This document shows, piece by piece, positions 9,071 to 17,918 of a stretch of DNA of 64,000 bases (within the stretch, counting starts at the first letter, position 1; the number at the start of each line of letters is the position of its first letter). The notes under the pieces are model-generated. The model searched no databases and was not told the origin of the DNA. It was given only the letters and a program-made list of their open reading frames with translations. The position numbers were made by a program, and so were the translations under genes. The stretch comes from Roseovarius sp. (GTDB taxonomy: Bacteria; Pseudomonadota; Alphaproteobacteria; Rhodobacterales; Rhodobacteraceae), in contig NZ_JAUCYU010000004.1 of the NCBI RefSeq assembly GCF_030373445.1, forward strand, positions 124,001 to 188,000, read 5' to 3'.

Positions 9071-11542
9071 ATGAGCGATAACCTGGCGCAATCGACGCTC
9101 AACATCCAGACGGACGAAAGCGGGCGGGGCAAGCCGTTGCCGAGCCATGCCAAGGTGGTGGTGATCGGGGGCGGCGTGGTTGGCTGTTCGATCCTGTTTC
9201 ACCTGAGCAAGTTCGGATGGAAGGATACGATCCTGCTGGAGCGGAACGAGCTGACGAGCGGGAGTTCGTGGCATGCGGCGGGGCAGATTCACACGATCAG
9301 CAGCGACCCGAATATCAGCCGGCTGCAGAGCTACACGATCGGGCTTTACCGGGAGATCGAGGAGCTGTCGGGGCAGTCGGTGGGGCTTCACCTGACCGGG
9401 GGCTTTTACCTGGCGTCGAACAGGACGTGGTACGATTACCTCAAGCGGGAGCGGTCGAAGGCGCGGTACATGGGGCTGGACCAGGAGTTCATCAGCCCCG
9501 ATGAGGTGGCAAGGCGGCATCCGCTGATCAACCCGAAATATTACCATGCGGCGCTGTGGGACGATCAGGATGGCGATCTTGACCCGTCGGGGACGACATA
9601 TGCCTTTGCCAAGGCGGCGCGGCATTACGGGGGGCAGTATTTCACCCATACGCCGGTGACGGCGACGCGGATGCGGCCCGACGGGCAGTGGGAGGTGACG
9701 ACCGAGCGGGGGACGGTGATTGCCGAGCACGTGGTGAACTGTGGCGGGCTGTGGGCCCGCGAGGTGGGGCATATGGCGGGGCTGCACCTGCCGGTGCAGC
9801 CGATGGAGCACCATTACCTGCTGACCGACCGGATCGAGGAGGTGGCGACGTTCGGATCGCGCCTGCCCTGCGGGTTCGATTACGAGGCGAACCTGTATTT
9901 CCGGCAGGAGCGGGACGGGATGCTTCTGGGCACCTACGAGCCGGTGGGCGTGCCGTGGAAGGTGGAGGGCACGCCGTGGGATTTCGGGCATGAGCTGTTG
10001 CAGCCGAACCTGGAGCATATCGCGGACCGGCTGGAGCTTGGGTTCGAGCGGATCCCGGCGCTGGGCAATGCGGGGATCAAGGATGCGATCAACGGGCCGT
10101 TCACCTTTGGCCCGGATGGCAACCCGATGATCGGGCCGGTGCCGGGGATGCGGAATTACTGGTGTGCCGTGGGGGTGATGGCCGGGTTCTGCCAGGGCGG
10201 CGGGGTTGGCCTGACGCTGGCGGAATGGATGATCGACGGGGAGCCGTCGATTGACGTCTGGGCGATGGACGTGGCGCGGTTCGGCGACTGGGCGAGCCCG
10301 GATTGGGGCACGGTGAAGTCGACCGAGAATTACGAGCGGCGCTTTGTGATGACCTTCCCGAACGAGACCCTGCCGAAGGGGCGGCGGCAGCAGACGACGG
10401 CGCTTTATGATCGGCTGATCGCCAAGGGGGCGGTGATGGGGCAATCGTTCGGGCTGGAGAATGCGCTGTGGTTCGCGGACGGGCCGGAGGATGCGCATGA
10501 GACGCCGACGTTCGAGCGGAACCGGTCGTTCGACTATGTCGCCCGGGAGGTGAAGGCGGTGCAGGAGGGGGTGGCCGGGATCGAGATCGCCAATTTCGCC
10601 AAGCACAGGGTCGCCGGGCCGGGGGCAAGGGACTGGCTGAACCGGGTGATGGCGGGGCGTATTCCGAAACCGGGGAGGATCAGCCTGACGCCGATGCTGA
10701 CGGAGAAGGGGCGGCTTTATGGGGACCTGACGGTGGCTTGCCTGGGCGAGGAGGAGTTCATGCTGTTCGGGTCGGGCGCGATGCAGGATGCGCATGGGCG
10801 GTTCTGGGCGAGGACGTTGCCGGAGAGCGTGGTTCACGAGAACCAGACGGCGGAGTGGCACGGGATTGCGCTGTCGGGGCCGAAATCGCGCGAGTTGCTG
10901 GGGCGGATCACGCGGGAGGAGGTAAGCGCGGAGGCGTTGAAGTTCCGGGATACGCGGAAGACGTTTGTTAGCGGCGTGCCGGTGATCCTGAACCGGATCA
11001 GCTTCTCGGGTGAGCTGGGGTACGAAATTTATTGCCGGCCGCAGTACCTGATCCGGTTGAGCGAGGCGATCGAGGTGGCCGGGGCCGACCTGGGCTATCG
11101 CTGGTACGGGGCAAGGGCGTTGATGAGCCTCAGGCTCGAGAAGGGCTGGGGCGCGTGGGGGCTGGAGTTCCGGCCGGATTTCAACGCGGTCGAGAGCGGC
11201 ATGGATGGCTTTATCGACTGGACGAAGGAGTTCTCCGGCAAGGCGGCGACGGAGAAGGTGAAGGCGGAAGGCGTTGACCGGAAGCTGGTGACGCTGGTGG
11301 TCGACACGCCGATTGACGTGACGCTGGACGAGGCGGTGCTGAAGGATGGCGCGGCCGTGGGGTATATCACGTCGGGCGGCTATGCGCATCGCGTGGGCAA
11401 GTCGATGGCGATGGCCTATGTGGGCGCCGAACATGCGGTGCCGGGGACGGTGCTCGAGGTGGAGATCCTGGGCGAGATCTACGCGGCGCATGTGCAGGGC
11501 GGGCCGGTTTACGATGCGGACGGGGCGAAGATGAGGTCGTGA
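9071..11542 (+). CDS. Dimethylglycine/sarcosine dehydrogenase-like FAD + GcvT protein
   Basis: The product is 823 residues in two halves. The N-terminal half is a DAO-type FAD domain (VIGGGVVGCS at 31-40; the SSWHAAG motif with His68, where rat DMGDH attaches FAD covalently). The C-terminal half, from about residue 430, resembles the folate-binding GcvT aminomethyltransferase. Such enzymes demethylate dimethylglycine or sarcosine and pass the one-carbon unit to tetrahydrofolate. The neighbouring GlxA/AraC regulator, which overlaps its stop, fits glycine-betaine-type catabolism. I chose the ATG at 9071 (MSDNL); an in-frame ATG at 9050 is an alternative. The exact substrate is not determined by sequence. 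Confidence 0.88.
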   Translation: MSDNLAQSTLNIQTDESGRGKPLPSHAKVVVIGGGVVGCSILFHLSKFGWKDTILLERNELTSGSSWHAAGQIHTISSDPNISRLQSYTIGLYREIEELSGQSVGLHLTGGFYLASNRTWYDYLKRERSKARYMGLDQEFISPDEVARRHPLINPKYYHAALWDDQDGDLDPSGTTYAFAKAARHYGGQYFTHTPVTATRMRPDGQWEVTTERGTVIAEHVVNCGGLWAREVGHMAGLHLPVQPMEHHYLLTDRIEEVATFGSRLPCGFDYEANLYFRQERDGMLLGTYEPVGVPWKVEGTPWDFGHELLQPNLEHIADRLELGFERIPALGNAGIKDAINGPFTFGPDGNPMIGPVPGMRNYWCAVGVMAGFCQGGGVGLTLAEWMIDGEPSIDVWAMDVARFGDWASPDWGTVKSTENYERRFVMTFPNETLPKGRRQQTTALYDRLIAKGAVMGQSFGLENALWFADGPEDAHETPTFERNRSFDYVAREVKAVQEGVAGIEIANFAKHRVAGPGARDWLNRVMAGRIPKPGRISLTPMLTEKGRLYGDLTVACLGEEEFMLFGSGAMQDAHGRFWARTLPESVVHENQTAEWHGIALSGPKSRELLGRITREEVSAEALKFRDTRKTFVSGVPVILNRISFSGELGYEIYCRPQYLIRLSEAIEVAGADLGYRWYGARALMSLRLEKGWGAWGLEFRPDFNAVESGMDGFIDWTKEFSGKAATEKVKAEGVDRKLVTLVVDTPIDVTLDEAVLKDGAAVGYITSGGYAHRVGKSMAMAYVGAEHAVPGTVLEVEILGEIYAAHVQGGPVYDADGAKMRS

Positions 11543-12543
11543 TGGCGGGCGTGAGCGCCCCGGAAGACAGGCCGAAGCGCTATGTTTTCCTGCTGATTCC
11601 CGGCTTCTCGATGCTGGGATTCACCTGTGCGCTGGAGGCGCTGACGCTGGCCAACCGGCACGCGGGCGGGCGGACGTTCTACACCTGGAAACTGGTGAGT
11701 GCCGATGGCGGGGAGGCGGCGGCCTGGAACGGGGTGACGGTGCAGGTGGATGACGGGCTGTGCGAGCTGCGGCGGGACGACACGCTGGTGGTTTGTGCCG
11801 GGGAGGACGTGGCGGCGGGGAGCACGAAAGCGGTCCTGGCGTGGCTCAGGCGGGAGACGCGGAAGGGGCTGAGTTTCGGGTCGCTGTCGAGCGGGGCCTA
11901 TACGCTGGCGCTGGCCGGGCTGATCGCGGGGAAGCGGATTTCGACCCATTGGGAGTACAAGACCGCGCTGGTCGAGGCGCTGCCAAGGGTGAGCATCGAG
12001 GACAAGATCTTCTCGGTCGACGGGCGGGTGTTTTCCTGTGCCGGGGGCGCGTCGTCGATGGATTTGATGCTGCATCTGATCCACGAGGATTACGGGCAGG
12101 AGATTTCGGACTGGGTGGCGGAGCAGATGGTCTATACCGCGCCACGCGATCACAGCCAGTCGCAGCGTATCCCGGTGCAGGACCGGACCGGCGTGCGCGA
12201 CCGCAAGCTGGCGCTGGCGGTGGAGACGATGCGCAACAATGTCGAGGAGCCGCTGGTCCCGGACGAGGTGGCGGACGCGGTGGGCGTGTCGACGCGGCAG
12301 CTGGAGCGGTTGTTCGCGAAGCACCTGGGGACCTCGCCGGGGAAATACTACCTGTCGCTGCGGCTGGAGCGGGCAAGGCAGGTGTTGCGGCAGACCGAGT
12401 TGTCGGTGGCGGAGGTGAGCGTGTTGTGCGGGTTCGTGAGCCCCTCGCATTTCTCGCGCAGCTACAATGCGGCGTTCGGCGTGACGCCCGGCAAGGAGGC
12501 GGGCGGGCGCAAGCTGTTGTGGGCGGCGGAGGGCGGCGGGTAG
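11542..12543 (+). CDS. GlxA-family AraC-type regulator (GbdR/CdhR-like)
   Basis: The product is 333 residues: an N-terminal DJ-1/PfpI-like domain (about 15-190) and a C-terminal AraC double helix-turn-helix (about 235-325, ending in the CGFVSPSHFSRSYNAAFG signature). The PfpI nucleophile cysteine is not preserved at the SLSSGAYTLA elbow, as expected for a regulatory rather than enzymatic domain. The ATG overlaps the stop of the DMGDH-like gene by one base, so the two are translationally linked. In Pseudomonas, GbdR and CdhR of this family control betaine, dimethylglycine and carnitine catabolism. By analogy it probably activates the upstream gene (inference). Confidence 0.88.
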   Translation: MAGVSAPEDRPKRYVFLLIPGFSMLGFTCALEALTLANRHAGGRTFYTWKLVSADGGEAAAWNGVTVQVDDGLCELRRDDTLVVCAGEDVAAGSTKAVLAWLRRETRKGLSFGSLSSGAYTLALAGLIAGKRISTHWEYKTALVEALPRVSIEDKIFSVDGRVFSCAGGASSMDLMLHLIHEDYGQEISDWVAEQMVYTAPRDHSQSQRIPVQDRTGVRDRKLALAVETMRNNVEEPLVPDEVADAVGVSTRQLERLFAKHLGTSPGKYYLSLRLERARQVLRQTELSVAEVSVLCGFVSPSHFSRSYNAAFGVTPGKEAGGRKLLWAAEGGG

Positions 12544-12600
12544 GCGGCGCGCCTTCCGGGCGCATCCGGTTGGTTTGCGTTCGGGCCACGCAGGCCTTTA

Positions 12601-12693
12601 GGGGCCAGCCCCTCAAACTCCCCGGGATATTTCGGGCCAGAAGAAACACGGCCGCAGGTCCCCGCTTCTTCTGGCGTGAAATATCCCCGCCGG
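12601..12693. repeat. Dispersed hairpin element, two copies head to head
   Basis: Hairpin GGGGC-CA-GCCCC (12601-12612) is followed by CCCCGGGATATTTCGGGCCA and AGAAGAA (12620-12646). Twenty bases later comes an inverted partner, TTCTTCTGGCGTGAAATATC and CCCGCCGG (12666-12693). The two arms could pair over about 20 bp. The gap between the regulator (ends 12543) and the DMT transporter (starts 12795) holds no gene besides this structure. Confidence 0.75.
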
Positions 12694-12794
12694 AGGCATC
12701 CGACAGCGAGGCAGGCGGCGCATGGCGGGGTTGCGCGCGGCGGAGTTGACCTTTGGGCGGCGGCGGGCCAATCAGGGGGCAAGGAGATGCGCCG

Positions 12795-13745
12795 ATGGCC
12801 CCGTTCAAGGGCATTGCCCTCAAGCTATGTGCCGTGTTGCTGTTCATCGTCATGTCGGCGCTGATCAAGGCGACGGCCGACCACGTGCCGCCGGGCGAGG
12901 CGGTGTTCTTTCGCTCGCTCTTTGCCATTCCGGTGATCCTGATCTGGCTGGCGGTGCGTCGGGACCTGGCGACCGGGTTGAAAGTGAAATCGCCCATGGC
13001 GCATTTCTGGCGCGGCGTGGTGGGGACCACGGCGATGGCGCTGATGTTTGCCGGGCTGGGGCTGTTGCCGCTGCCGGAGGTGACGGCGCTGGGCTATACC
13101 GCGCCGCTGCTGGTGGTGGTGTTCGCGGCGATGTTCCTTGACGAGAAGGTAGGTGTGTTCCGGATCGGCGCCGTGGCGCTGGGGCTTGTCGGCGTGCTGA
13201 TCGTGCTGGCGCCGCGGCTGACGACGCTCTCCGGGCCGACGGTGCAGACGGCGGAAGCGGTGGGCGCGGTGCTGGTGCTGTTGGGGGCGACCTGTGCGGC
13301 GCTGGCGCAAATCTACATCCGCAAGCTGGTGCAGACCGAGCAGACCAGCGCGATCGTGTTCTATTTCTCGATGACCTCGACCATCCTGTCGCTGGTGACG
13401 ATGCTGATCGGGTTCGCCATGCCCGGCACGCCCTTCGCGTGGGTCATGCCGGAGGGGCGGGAGGCGGTGCTGCTGGTGCTGGCCGGGCTGATCGGGGGGC
13501 TGGCGCAGATCTTCATCACCTCGGCCTATCGCTTTGCCGATGCGAGCGTGATCGCGCCGTTCGACTATGCCTCGATGCTGTTTGCCATCGTGATCGGCTA
13601 TGTCATTTTCGACGAGGTGCCGACGCGGCCGATGCTTCTGGGCGCGGCGCTGGTGATCCTGGCCGGGATCATCATCATCCTGCGGGAGCGGCACCTGGGT
13701 CTTCAGCGCGGGAAGGCGCGGGAGGCGAAGACGCCGCAGGGCTGA
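12795..13745 (+). CDS. DMT/EamA-family transporter
   Basis: The product is a 316-residue inner-membrane protein with ten predicted hydrophobic segments in two EamA repeats. The first carries SALIKATADHVPPGEAVFFR, and the second contains the conserved APFDYASMLFAIVIGY and DEVPTRPMLLGAALVI pattern. Members export metabolites or amino acids, or scavenge purines; no substrate is indicated. The start ATG at 12795 follows AAGGAGATGCG, a good ribosome-binding site. It converges with the leftward oxidase gene, leaving only 9 bases between the two stop codons and no visible terminator. Confidence 0.9.
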   Translation: MAPFKGIALKLCAVLLFIVMSALIKATADHVPPGEAVFFRSLFAIPVILIWLAVRRDLATGLKVKSPMAHFWRGVVGTTAMALMFAGLGLLPLPEVTALGYTAPLLVVVFAAMFLDEKVGVFRIGAVALGLVGVLIVLAPRLTTLSGPTVQTAEAVGAVLVLLGATCAALAQIYIRKLVQTEQTSAIVFYFSMTSTILSLVTMLIGFAMPGTPFAWVMPEGREAVLLVLAGLIGGLAQIFITSAYRFADASVIAPFDYASMLFAIVIGYVIFDEVPTRPMLLGAALVILAGIIIILRERHLGLQRGKAREAKTPQG

Positions 13746-13754
13746 GCCGCGGCA

Positions 13755-14936
13755 TCAGAGGTCGTGCAGGGCGTATTGCAGGTAGGCCGGCCGCATGAGA
13801 AGGCGGCGGAAGCGGCCGAGCGGGAAACGGCGGGGCGTGTGGCTCATGGGCGCGGGGTAGGGTGTGGATGGTGTCCTGCCCTGCACCAGGTCGGCGAGGA
13901 TCGTGCCCGAGTAGCTGCCCATCGAGACGCCGTTGCCGTGGTAGGCGAAGGCCGCGAAGCCCCCCTCCATGCCGGGGATCGGGCCGGCATAGGGCAGCAG
14001 GTCGCGGGAGATGCAGACGAAGCCGGACCAGTAATGGGGCGTTTCGACATGGCGCCAGGCCGGGAACATGGCGTCGAAATCGGCGCGGATCTTCTTCTGG
14101 ATCGTGGCTTCGGTGGCGTCTGTGTGGCTGAGCCCGGGGTAGCGTGAGGCCATCCACGAGGGCAGGTTGTCAGAGCTGTAGCCGTTGGTGGCGATGATGA
14201 ATTTCTTCGCCCGGACGGTACCAGACGCGGTGTGGAGGCGGTAGCCGTCGGCGCGGGGTTCGATGCCGGTGACGGCGGAGTGGCCGTGGATGGCGGCACC
14301 GGCGTCGCGGGCGGCATGGGCAAGGCCGCGCGCGTATTTGCGGGGGTTGAGGGCGAAGCCGAGCGGGTTGGTCACCGCGCCGTGGAAGGGACCGTTGAGG
14401 CCGGACTGGGCCAGTTCCTCGGGCGGGATGATGGTGGGCTCGACGCCGTAGAGTTCCTTGATCTGGCCGGCGCGTTTGCGCATGTGTTCGAAATCTTTCG
14501 GCCGGTGGGCGAGCATGGTTTCGCCGTCGGAATGGCGGTCGACATCGAGGTCGAGCCGGTCGACGAGCCGGCCCACGGTTTCGACGGCGGCGCGTTCGGC
14601 GCGGGCGTAGTCGAGCATTTCGGACTGGCCGAATTTCTTCGCGATCTCGTCATGGCTGGCCTTGGCGCCGCCGAGGCAGTTGAAGCCGCCATTGCGGCCC
14701 GAGGCGCCCCAGAACGGGTGCTGGGCGTCGAGCACGGTGACGCCCACGCCGGCCTCGGCGAGGTGAAGGGCGGCGGAGAGGCCGGTGAAGCCGGCGCCGA
14801 CGATGGCGACATCGGTGGTGGTGTCGCCGTCGAGGGCGGGCCAGTCGCCGGGGGCGACGGTGTCGGCCCACCAGCAATCGCGGATCGGCGAGGGGCCGTA
14901 GGCCTTGGGTTCCCAGATGCGGGCAAGATCGGTCAT
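13755..14936 (-). CDS. PuuB-like FAD-dependent amine oxidoreductase
   Basis: The product is 393 residues with a DAO fold: the FAD dinucleotide motif VAIVGAGFTGLSAALHLAEA at 43-62, GASGRNGGFN at 77-86, and a C-terminal FAYHGNGVSMGSYSG FAD-contact segment. It resembles gamma-glutamylputrescine oxidase (PuuB) and related oxidases. It is the last gene of the potFGHI operon, and its ATG overlaps the potI stop by 4 bases, which supports a role in oxidising the imported polyamine or a derivative. The gamma-glutamylputrescine synthetase partner is not in this window, so direct oxidation of another amine remains possible. Confidence 0.85.
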   Translation of the reverse strand: MTDLARIWEPKAYGPSPIRDCWWADTVAPGDWPALDGDTTTDVAIVGAGFTGLSAALHLAEAGVGVTVLDAQHPFWGASGRNGGFNCLGGAKASHDEIAKKFGQSEMLDYARAERAAVETVGRLVDRLDLDVDRHSDGETMLAHRPKDFEHMRKRAGQIKELYGVEPTIIPPEELAQSGLNGPFHGAVTNPLGFALNPRKYARGLAHAARDAGAAIHGHSAVTGIEPRADGYRLHTASGTVRAKKFIIATNGYSSDNLPSWMASRYPGLSHTDATEATIQKKIRADFDAMFPAWRHVETPHYWSGFVCISRDLLPYAGPIPGMEGGFAAFAYHGNGVSMGSYSGTILADLVQGRTPSTPYPAPMSHTPRRFPLGRFRRLLMRPAYLQYALHDL

Positions 14937-15748
14937 GTGCGTAAGGCTGCCTGTTCGTCGGCCCGCTGGCGCAGGGTGGCGCGCTTGGAGATCAGCGAGG
15001 CGGTGATGACGCCGACCGCGACGATCGCGATCAGGATGGTGGACAGCGCGTTGATTTCCGGGCTGACCCCAAGGCGGATCGACGACCAGATCTTGATCGG
15101 CAGGGTGGTGGAGGAGGGGCCGGCGGTGAAGGAGGCGATCACGAGGTCGTCGAGCGACAGGGTGAAGGCCAACAGCCAGCCGGAGATGACGGCGGGGGCG
15201 ATGATCGGCAGGGTGACGAGGCGGAACGCCTCGGCGGCGGTGCAGCCGAGGTCGAGCGCCGCTTCCTCGAGCGAGCGGTCGAAGCTGACCAATCGGGAGG
15301 AGACGACGACCGAGACGTAGCACATCGAGAAGGTGGTATGGGCGAGGATGATGGTGAACACCCCGCGGTCGAGCCCTATGCCGATGAAGAGCAGGAGGAG
15401 CGAGAGGCCGGTGATGACCTCGGGCATGACGAGGGGGGCGTAGATCATGCCGGAGAAGAGCGTGCGGCCGGCGAAACGGCCGGCGCGGACGAGGACATAG
15501 GCCGCCATGGTGCCGAGGACGGTGGCGATGGTGGAGCTGACGACGGCAACCTGAAGCGTGACCCAGGCGGCGTCGAGGAAAGCCACGTTGCCGAGGAGTT
15601 CGCCGTACCAGCGGGTCGAGAAGCCCGCCCAGACGGTGACGAGCTTGGAGGCGTTGAAGCTGTAGATCACGAGGATGACCATCGGCAGGTAGAGGAAGGC
15701 GAAGCCGAGGGTCATGGAAGTGGCGTTGAACCAGGTGAGGCGTCTCAT
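14933..15748 (-). CDS. potI: Putrescine-type ABC transporter permease (PotI-like)
   Basis: The product is 271 residues, an inner-membrane permease of the spermidine/putrescine class with about six helices. It carries the cytoplasmic EAA loop SLEEAALDLGCTAAEAFRLV that contacts the ATPase. It pairs with the potH product to form the channel. The start is at 15748, separated from the potH stop by 82 bases containing two perfect hairpins. The downstream oxidase overlaps its stop. Assignment to putrescine rather than another polyamine or amine is by operon content. Confidence 0.9.
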   Translation of the reverse strand: MRRLTWFNATSMTLGFAFLYLPMVILVIYSFNASKLVTVWAGFSTRWYGELLGNVAFLDAAWVTLQVAVVSSTIATVLGTMAAYVLVRAGRFAGRTLFSGMIYAPLVMPEVITGLSLLLLFIGIGLDRGVFTIILAHTTFSMCYVSVVVSSRLVSFDRSLEEAALDLGCTAAEAFRLVTLPIIAPAVISGWLLAFTLSLDDLVIASFTAGPSSTTLPIKIWSSIRLGVSPEINALSTILIAIVAVGVITASLISKRATLRQRADEQAALRT

Positions 15749-15771
15749 GCGGTGGCCTCCGGGTGGGGGGC

Positions 15772-15815
15772 GATTTCTTGAAAAGAAATCTGTTCGAAAT
15801 CTTTTGAAGATTTCG
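15772..15815 (-). repeat. Two tandem perfect hairpins between potH and potI
   Basis: GATTTCTT-GAA-AAGAAATC (15772-15790) and CGAAATCTT-TTG-AAGATTTCG (15795-15815) are perfect palindromes with 3-base loops, 4 bases apart. They lie in the only sizeable gap inside the potGHI-oxidase operon. The two stems share the core GAAATCTT or its complement, so alternative pairing between them is possible. There is no run of U after them, so they look more like RNA-processing or stability elements than terminators. Confidence 0.75.
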
Positions 15816-15830
15816 GGGCGGTGGCGTGGG

Positions 15831-16721
15831 TCATTGGTCGGCCTCCCGCTGTTTCTGTTCGTTGCGCTGGAAGAGGATGATCGGGATGATCAGTATCAGC
15901 AGCAGGATGACGGCCACGGCCGAGGCGACGGGCCAGTCGCGGTTGTTGAAGAATTCCTCCCACAGGACCTTGCCGATCATCAGCGTACGTGAGCCGCCGA
16001 GCAGCGAGGGGATGACGAATTCGCCGATCGTGGGGATGAAGACGAGGAAGCAGCCGGCGATAATGCCGTTCTTCGACAGCGGCACGGTGACCAGCCAGAA
16101 GGCCGAGATGCGGGAACAGCCGAGGTCTTCGGCCGCTTCGAGAAGCGAGCCGTCGAGCCGTTCGAGCGCCGCGTAGATCGGCAGGATCATGAAGGGCAGG
16201 TAGGTGTAGACGATGCCGATATAGACGGCGGTGTTGGTGTTGAGGATGGTCAGCGGTGTCGAGATCACGCCGATGCCGAGGAGGAACTGGTTGAGATAGC
16301 CCTCGGTCGACAGGATCCCCATCCAGGAATAGACGCGGATCAGGAAGCTTGTCCAGAAGGGGAGGATCACCAGCATCATCAGGGTCGGGCGCCAGTGATC
16401 GGGGGCATTGGCCATGCCGTAGGCGATGGGGTAGCCGACGCAGAGGGTGAGGAAGGTGGCGATGGCCGCGATCTTGACGGAGGAGAGGTAGGCCTTCCAG
16501 TAGAGATCGTCGGTGGTGAGGAATTCGAAGTTTTCGAGGTCGAGGGCGGCGAAGAAGTCTTTCACGCCCTGCCATCCGGTCGAGAGGTCGAGCGTGGGGG
16601 TGTAGGGCGGGATGGCGAGGGCGATGTCCGACAGGCTGATCTTGAGGACGATCAGGAAGGGCACGAGGAACAGCGCCAGAAGCCAGAGATACGGGACGAG
16701 GATGAGGGCGGCGCGGCGCAT
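15831..16721 (-). CDS. potH: Putrescine-type ABC transporter permease (PotH-like)
   Basis: The product is 296 residues: a first transmembrane helix near 8-28, a periplasmic stretch, then five more helices. The EAA loop is LLEAAEDLGCSRISAFWLVT. The pattern LPFWTSFLIRVYSWM is typical of PotB/PotH. It starts 3 bases after the potG stop, so the two are probably translated together. The size is that of ordinary PotH, in contrast to the much larger permease of the second importer (33064-34806). Confidence 0.91.
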   Translation of the reverse strand: MRRAALILVPYLWLLALFLVPFLIVLKISLSDIALAIPPYTPTLDLSTGWQGVKDFFAALDLENFEFLTTDDLYWKAYLSSVKIAAIATFLTLCVGYPIAYGMANAPDHWRPTLMMLVILPFWTSFLIRVYSWMGILSTEGYLNQFLLGIGVISTPLTILNTNTAVYIGIVYTYLPFMILPIYAALERLDGSLLEAAEDLGCSRISAFWLVTVPLSKNGIIAGCFLVFIPTIGEFVIPSLLGGSRTLMIGKVLWEEFFNNRDWPVASAVAVILLLILIIPIILFQRNEQKQREADQ

Positions 16722-16724
16722 CTC

Positions 16725-17849
16725 TCAGCGCTCCAGCAGCACGCCGGCGGTGTCGGACCAGCTGAGGTAGACGTCGTCTTCCCACGTGAAGGGCCGGTGG
16801 GCGAGGCGGCGGGTGTTGGCGGTTTGCGCCTTGACGATTTTGCCGTTGGCGAGCTTGACGTGGTAGGTCGAGATGTTGCCCAGGTAAGCGATGTCGTGGA
16901 TCTTGCCTTGCAGGATGTTGCGGCGGTCGGCGGGTTTTTCGGCTGAAATAGAGACTTTTTCCGGCCGGATGGCGATGTGGCAGGACTGGCCGTTGGCGAG
17001 CTGCTTGTCGGTCTGGCAATAGAGTGTCGGCTGGCCCTCGGCGAAGTCGATCTCGTAGCCGTTATCGACCTTCGTGGCGGTGCCGTCGATGATCGTGACC
17101 TCGCCGATGAAGTCGGCGACGTAGACGGAGTTGGGCTGTTCGTAGATCTTGGCGGGGATGTCGGCCTGCACGATGCGGCCGTGATCCATCACCGCGACCC
17201 GGGAGGCGACGGTCATCGCCTCTTCCTGATCGTGGGTGACGATGACGAAGGTGGTGCCTGTCTTCTCCTGGATGTCCATCAGTTCGAACTGGGTGTCCTG
17301 GCGCAGCTTGGCGTCGAGGGCGCCGAGCGGTTCGTCGAGGAGGAGGAGTTTCGGCGCCTTGGCGAGGGAGCGGGCGAGGGCGACGCGCTGGCGCTGGCCG
17401 CCGGAAATCTGGTGGGGTTTGCGGCGGGCGAACTGTTCGAGCCGCGTGAGCTTGAGCATTTCGGCGACGCGGGATTCGATCTCGTCCTTCGGGCGCCGGT
17501 CGCGCTTGAGGCCGAAGGCGATGTTTTCCCAGACGGAGAGGTGGGGGAAGAGCGCGTAGGACTGGAACATCATGTTCACGGCGCGCTTGTTGGGCGGGAT
17601 GGGCGCAATATCCTGACCGCCAAGGAGGATGGTGCCCTCGGTCGGGGTCTCGAAGCCGGCGAGCATGCGCATCATCGTGGTCTTGCCACAGCCCGAGGGG
17701 CCGAGAAGGGCGAAGAATTCACGCTCGTAGATGTCGAAGGACTGGTTGTCGATGGCGGTGAAGTCGCCGAAGCGCTTGCTGACGTTCCTGAACTGGATCA
17801 GCGGCTTGGCGTCCGGGTCGTTCCACGGCTCGAAAACGGTCTGCCCCAT
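16725..17849 (-). CDS. potG: Putrescine-type ABC transporter ATPase (PotG-like)
   Basis: The product is 374 residues: Walker A GPSGCGKTT at 50-58, Q-loop FQSYALFPH, signature ISGGQRQR, Walker B LLLLDEPLGALD, switch-loop histidine in VTHDQEEA, and a C-terminal TOBE-like regulatory domain from about 245. It drives import through PotH/PotI. It is second in the operon after potF, and the 69-base gap between them contains a strong stem-loop (17880-17905). Confidence 0.94.
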   Translation of the reverse strand: MGQTVFEPWNDPDAKPLIQFRNVSKRFGDFTAIDNQSFDIYEREFFALLGPSGCGKTTMMRMLAGFETPTEGTILLGGQDIAPIPPNKRAVNMMFQSYALFPHLSVWENIAFGLKRDRRPKDEIESRVAEMLKLTRLEQFARRKPHQISGGQRQRVALARSLAKAPKLLLLDEPLGALDAKLRQDTQFELMDIQEKTGTTFVIVTHDQEEAMTVASRVAVMDHGRIVQADIPAKIYEQPNSVYVADFIGEVTIIDGTATKVDNGYEIDFAEGQPTLYCQTDKQLANGQSCHIAIRPEKVSISAEKPADRRNILQGKIHDIAYLGNISTYHVKLANGKIVKAQTANTRRLAHRPFTWEDDVYLSWSDTAGVLLER

Positions 17850-17879
17850 GCCTGTTCCCCGATTATGCGTGTGGATTGG

Positions 17880-17905
17880 GGCCCGCGCGGGTGGTCGCGC
17901 GGGCC
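17880..17905 (-). terminator. 10-bp stem-loop after potF
   Basis: GGCCCGCGCG (17880-17889) and CGCGCGGGCC (17896-17905) form a perfect 10-bp stem with a 6-base loop, 14 bases after the potF stop and 31 bases before the potG start. No U-tract follows. A partial terminator or mRNA-stabilising hairpin behind a binding-protein gene is the usual way to make more binding protein than transporter. The second importer has the same arrangement at 32996-33020. Confidence 0.75.
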
Positions 17906-17918
17906 GGAAAGGCGGGTC

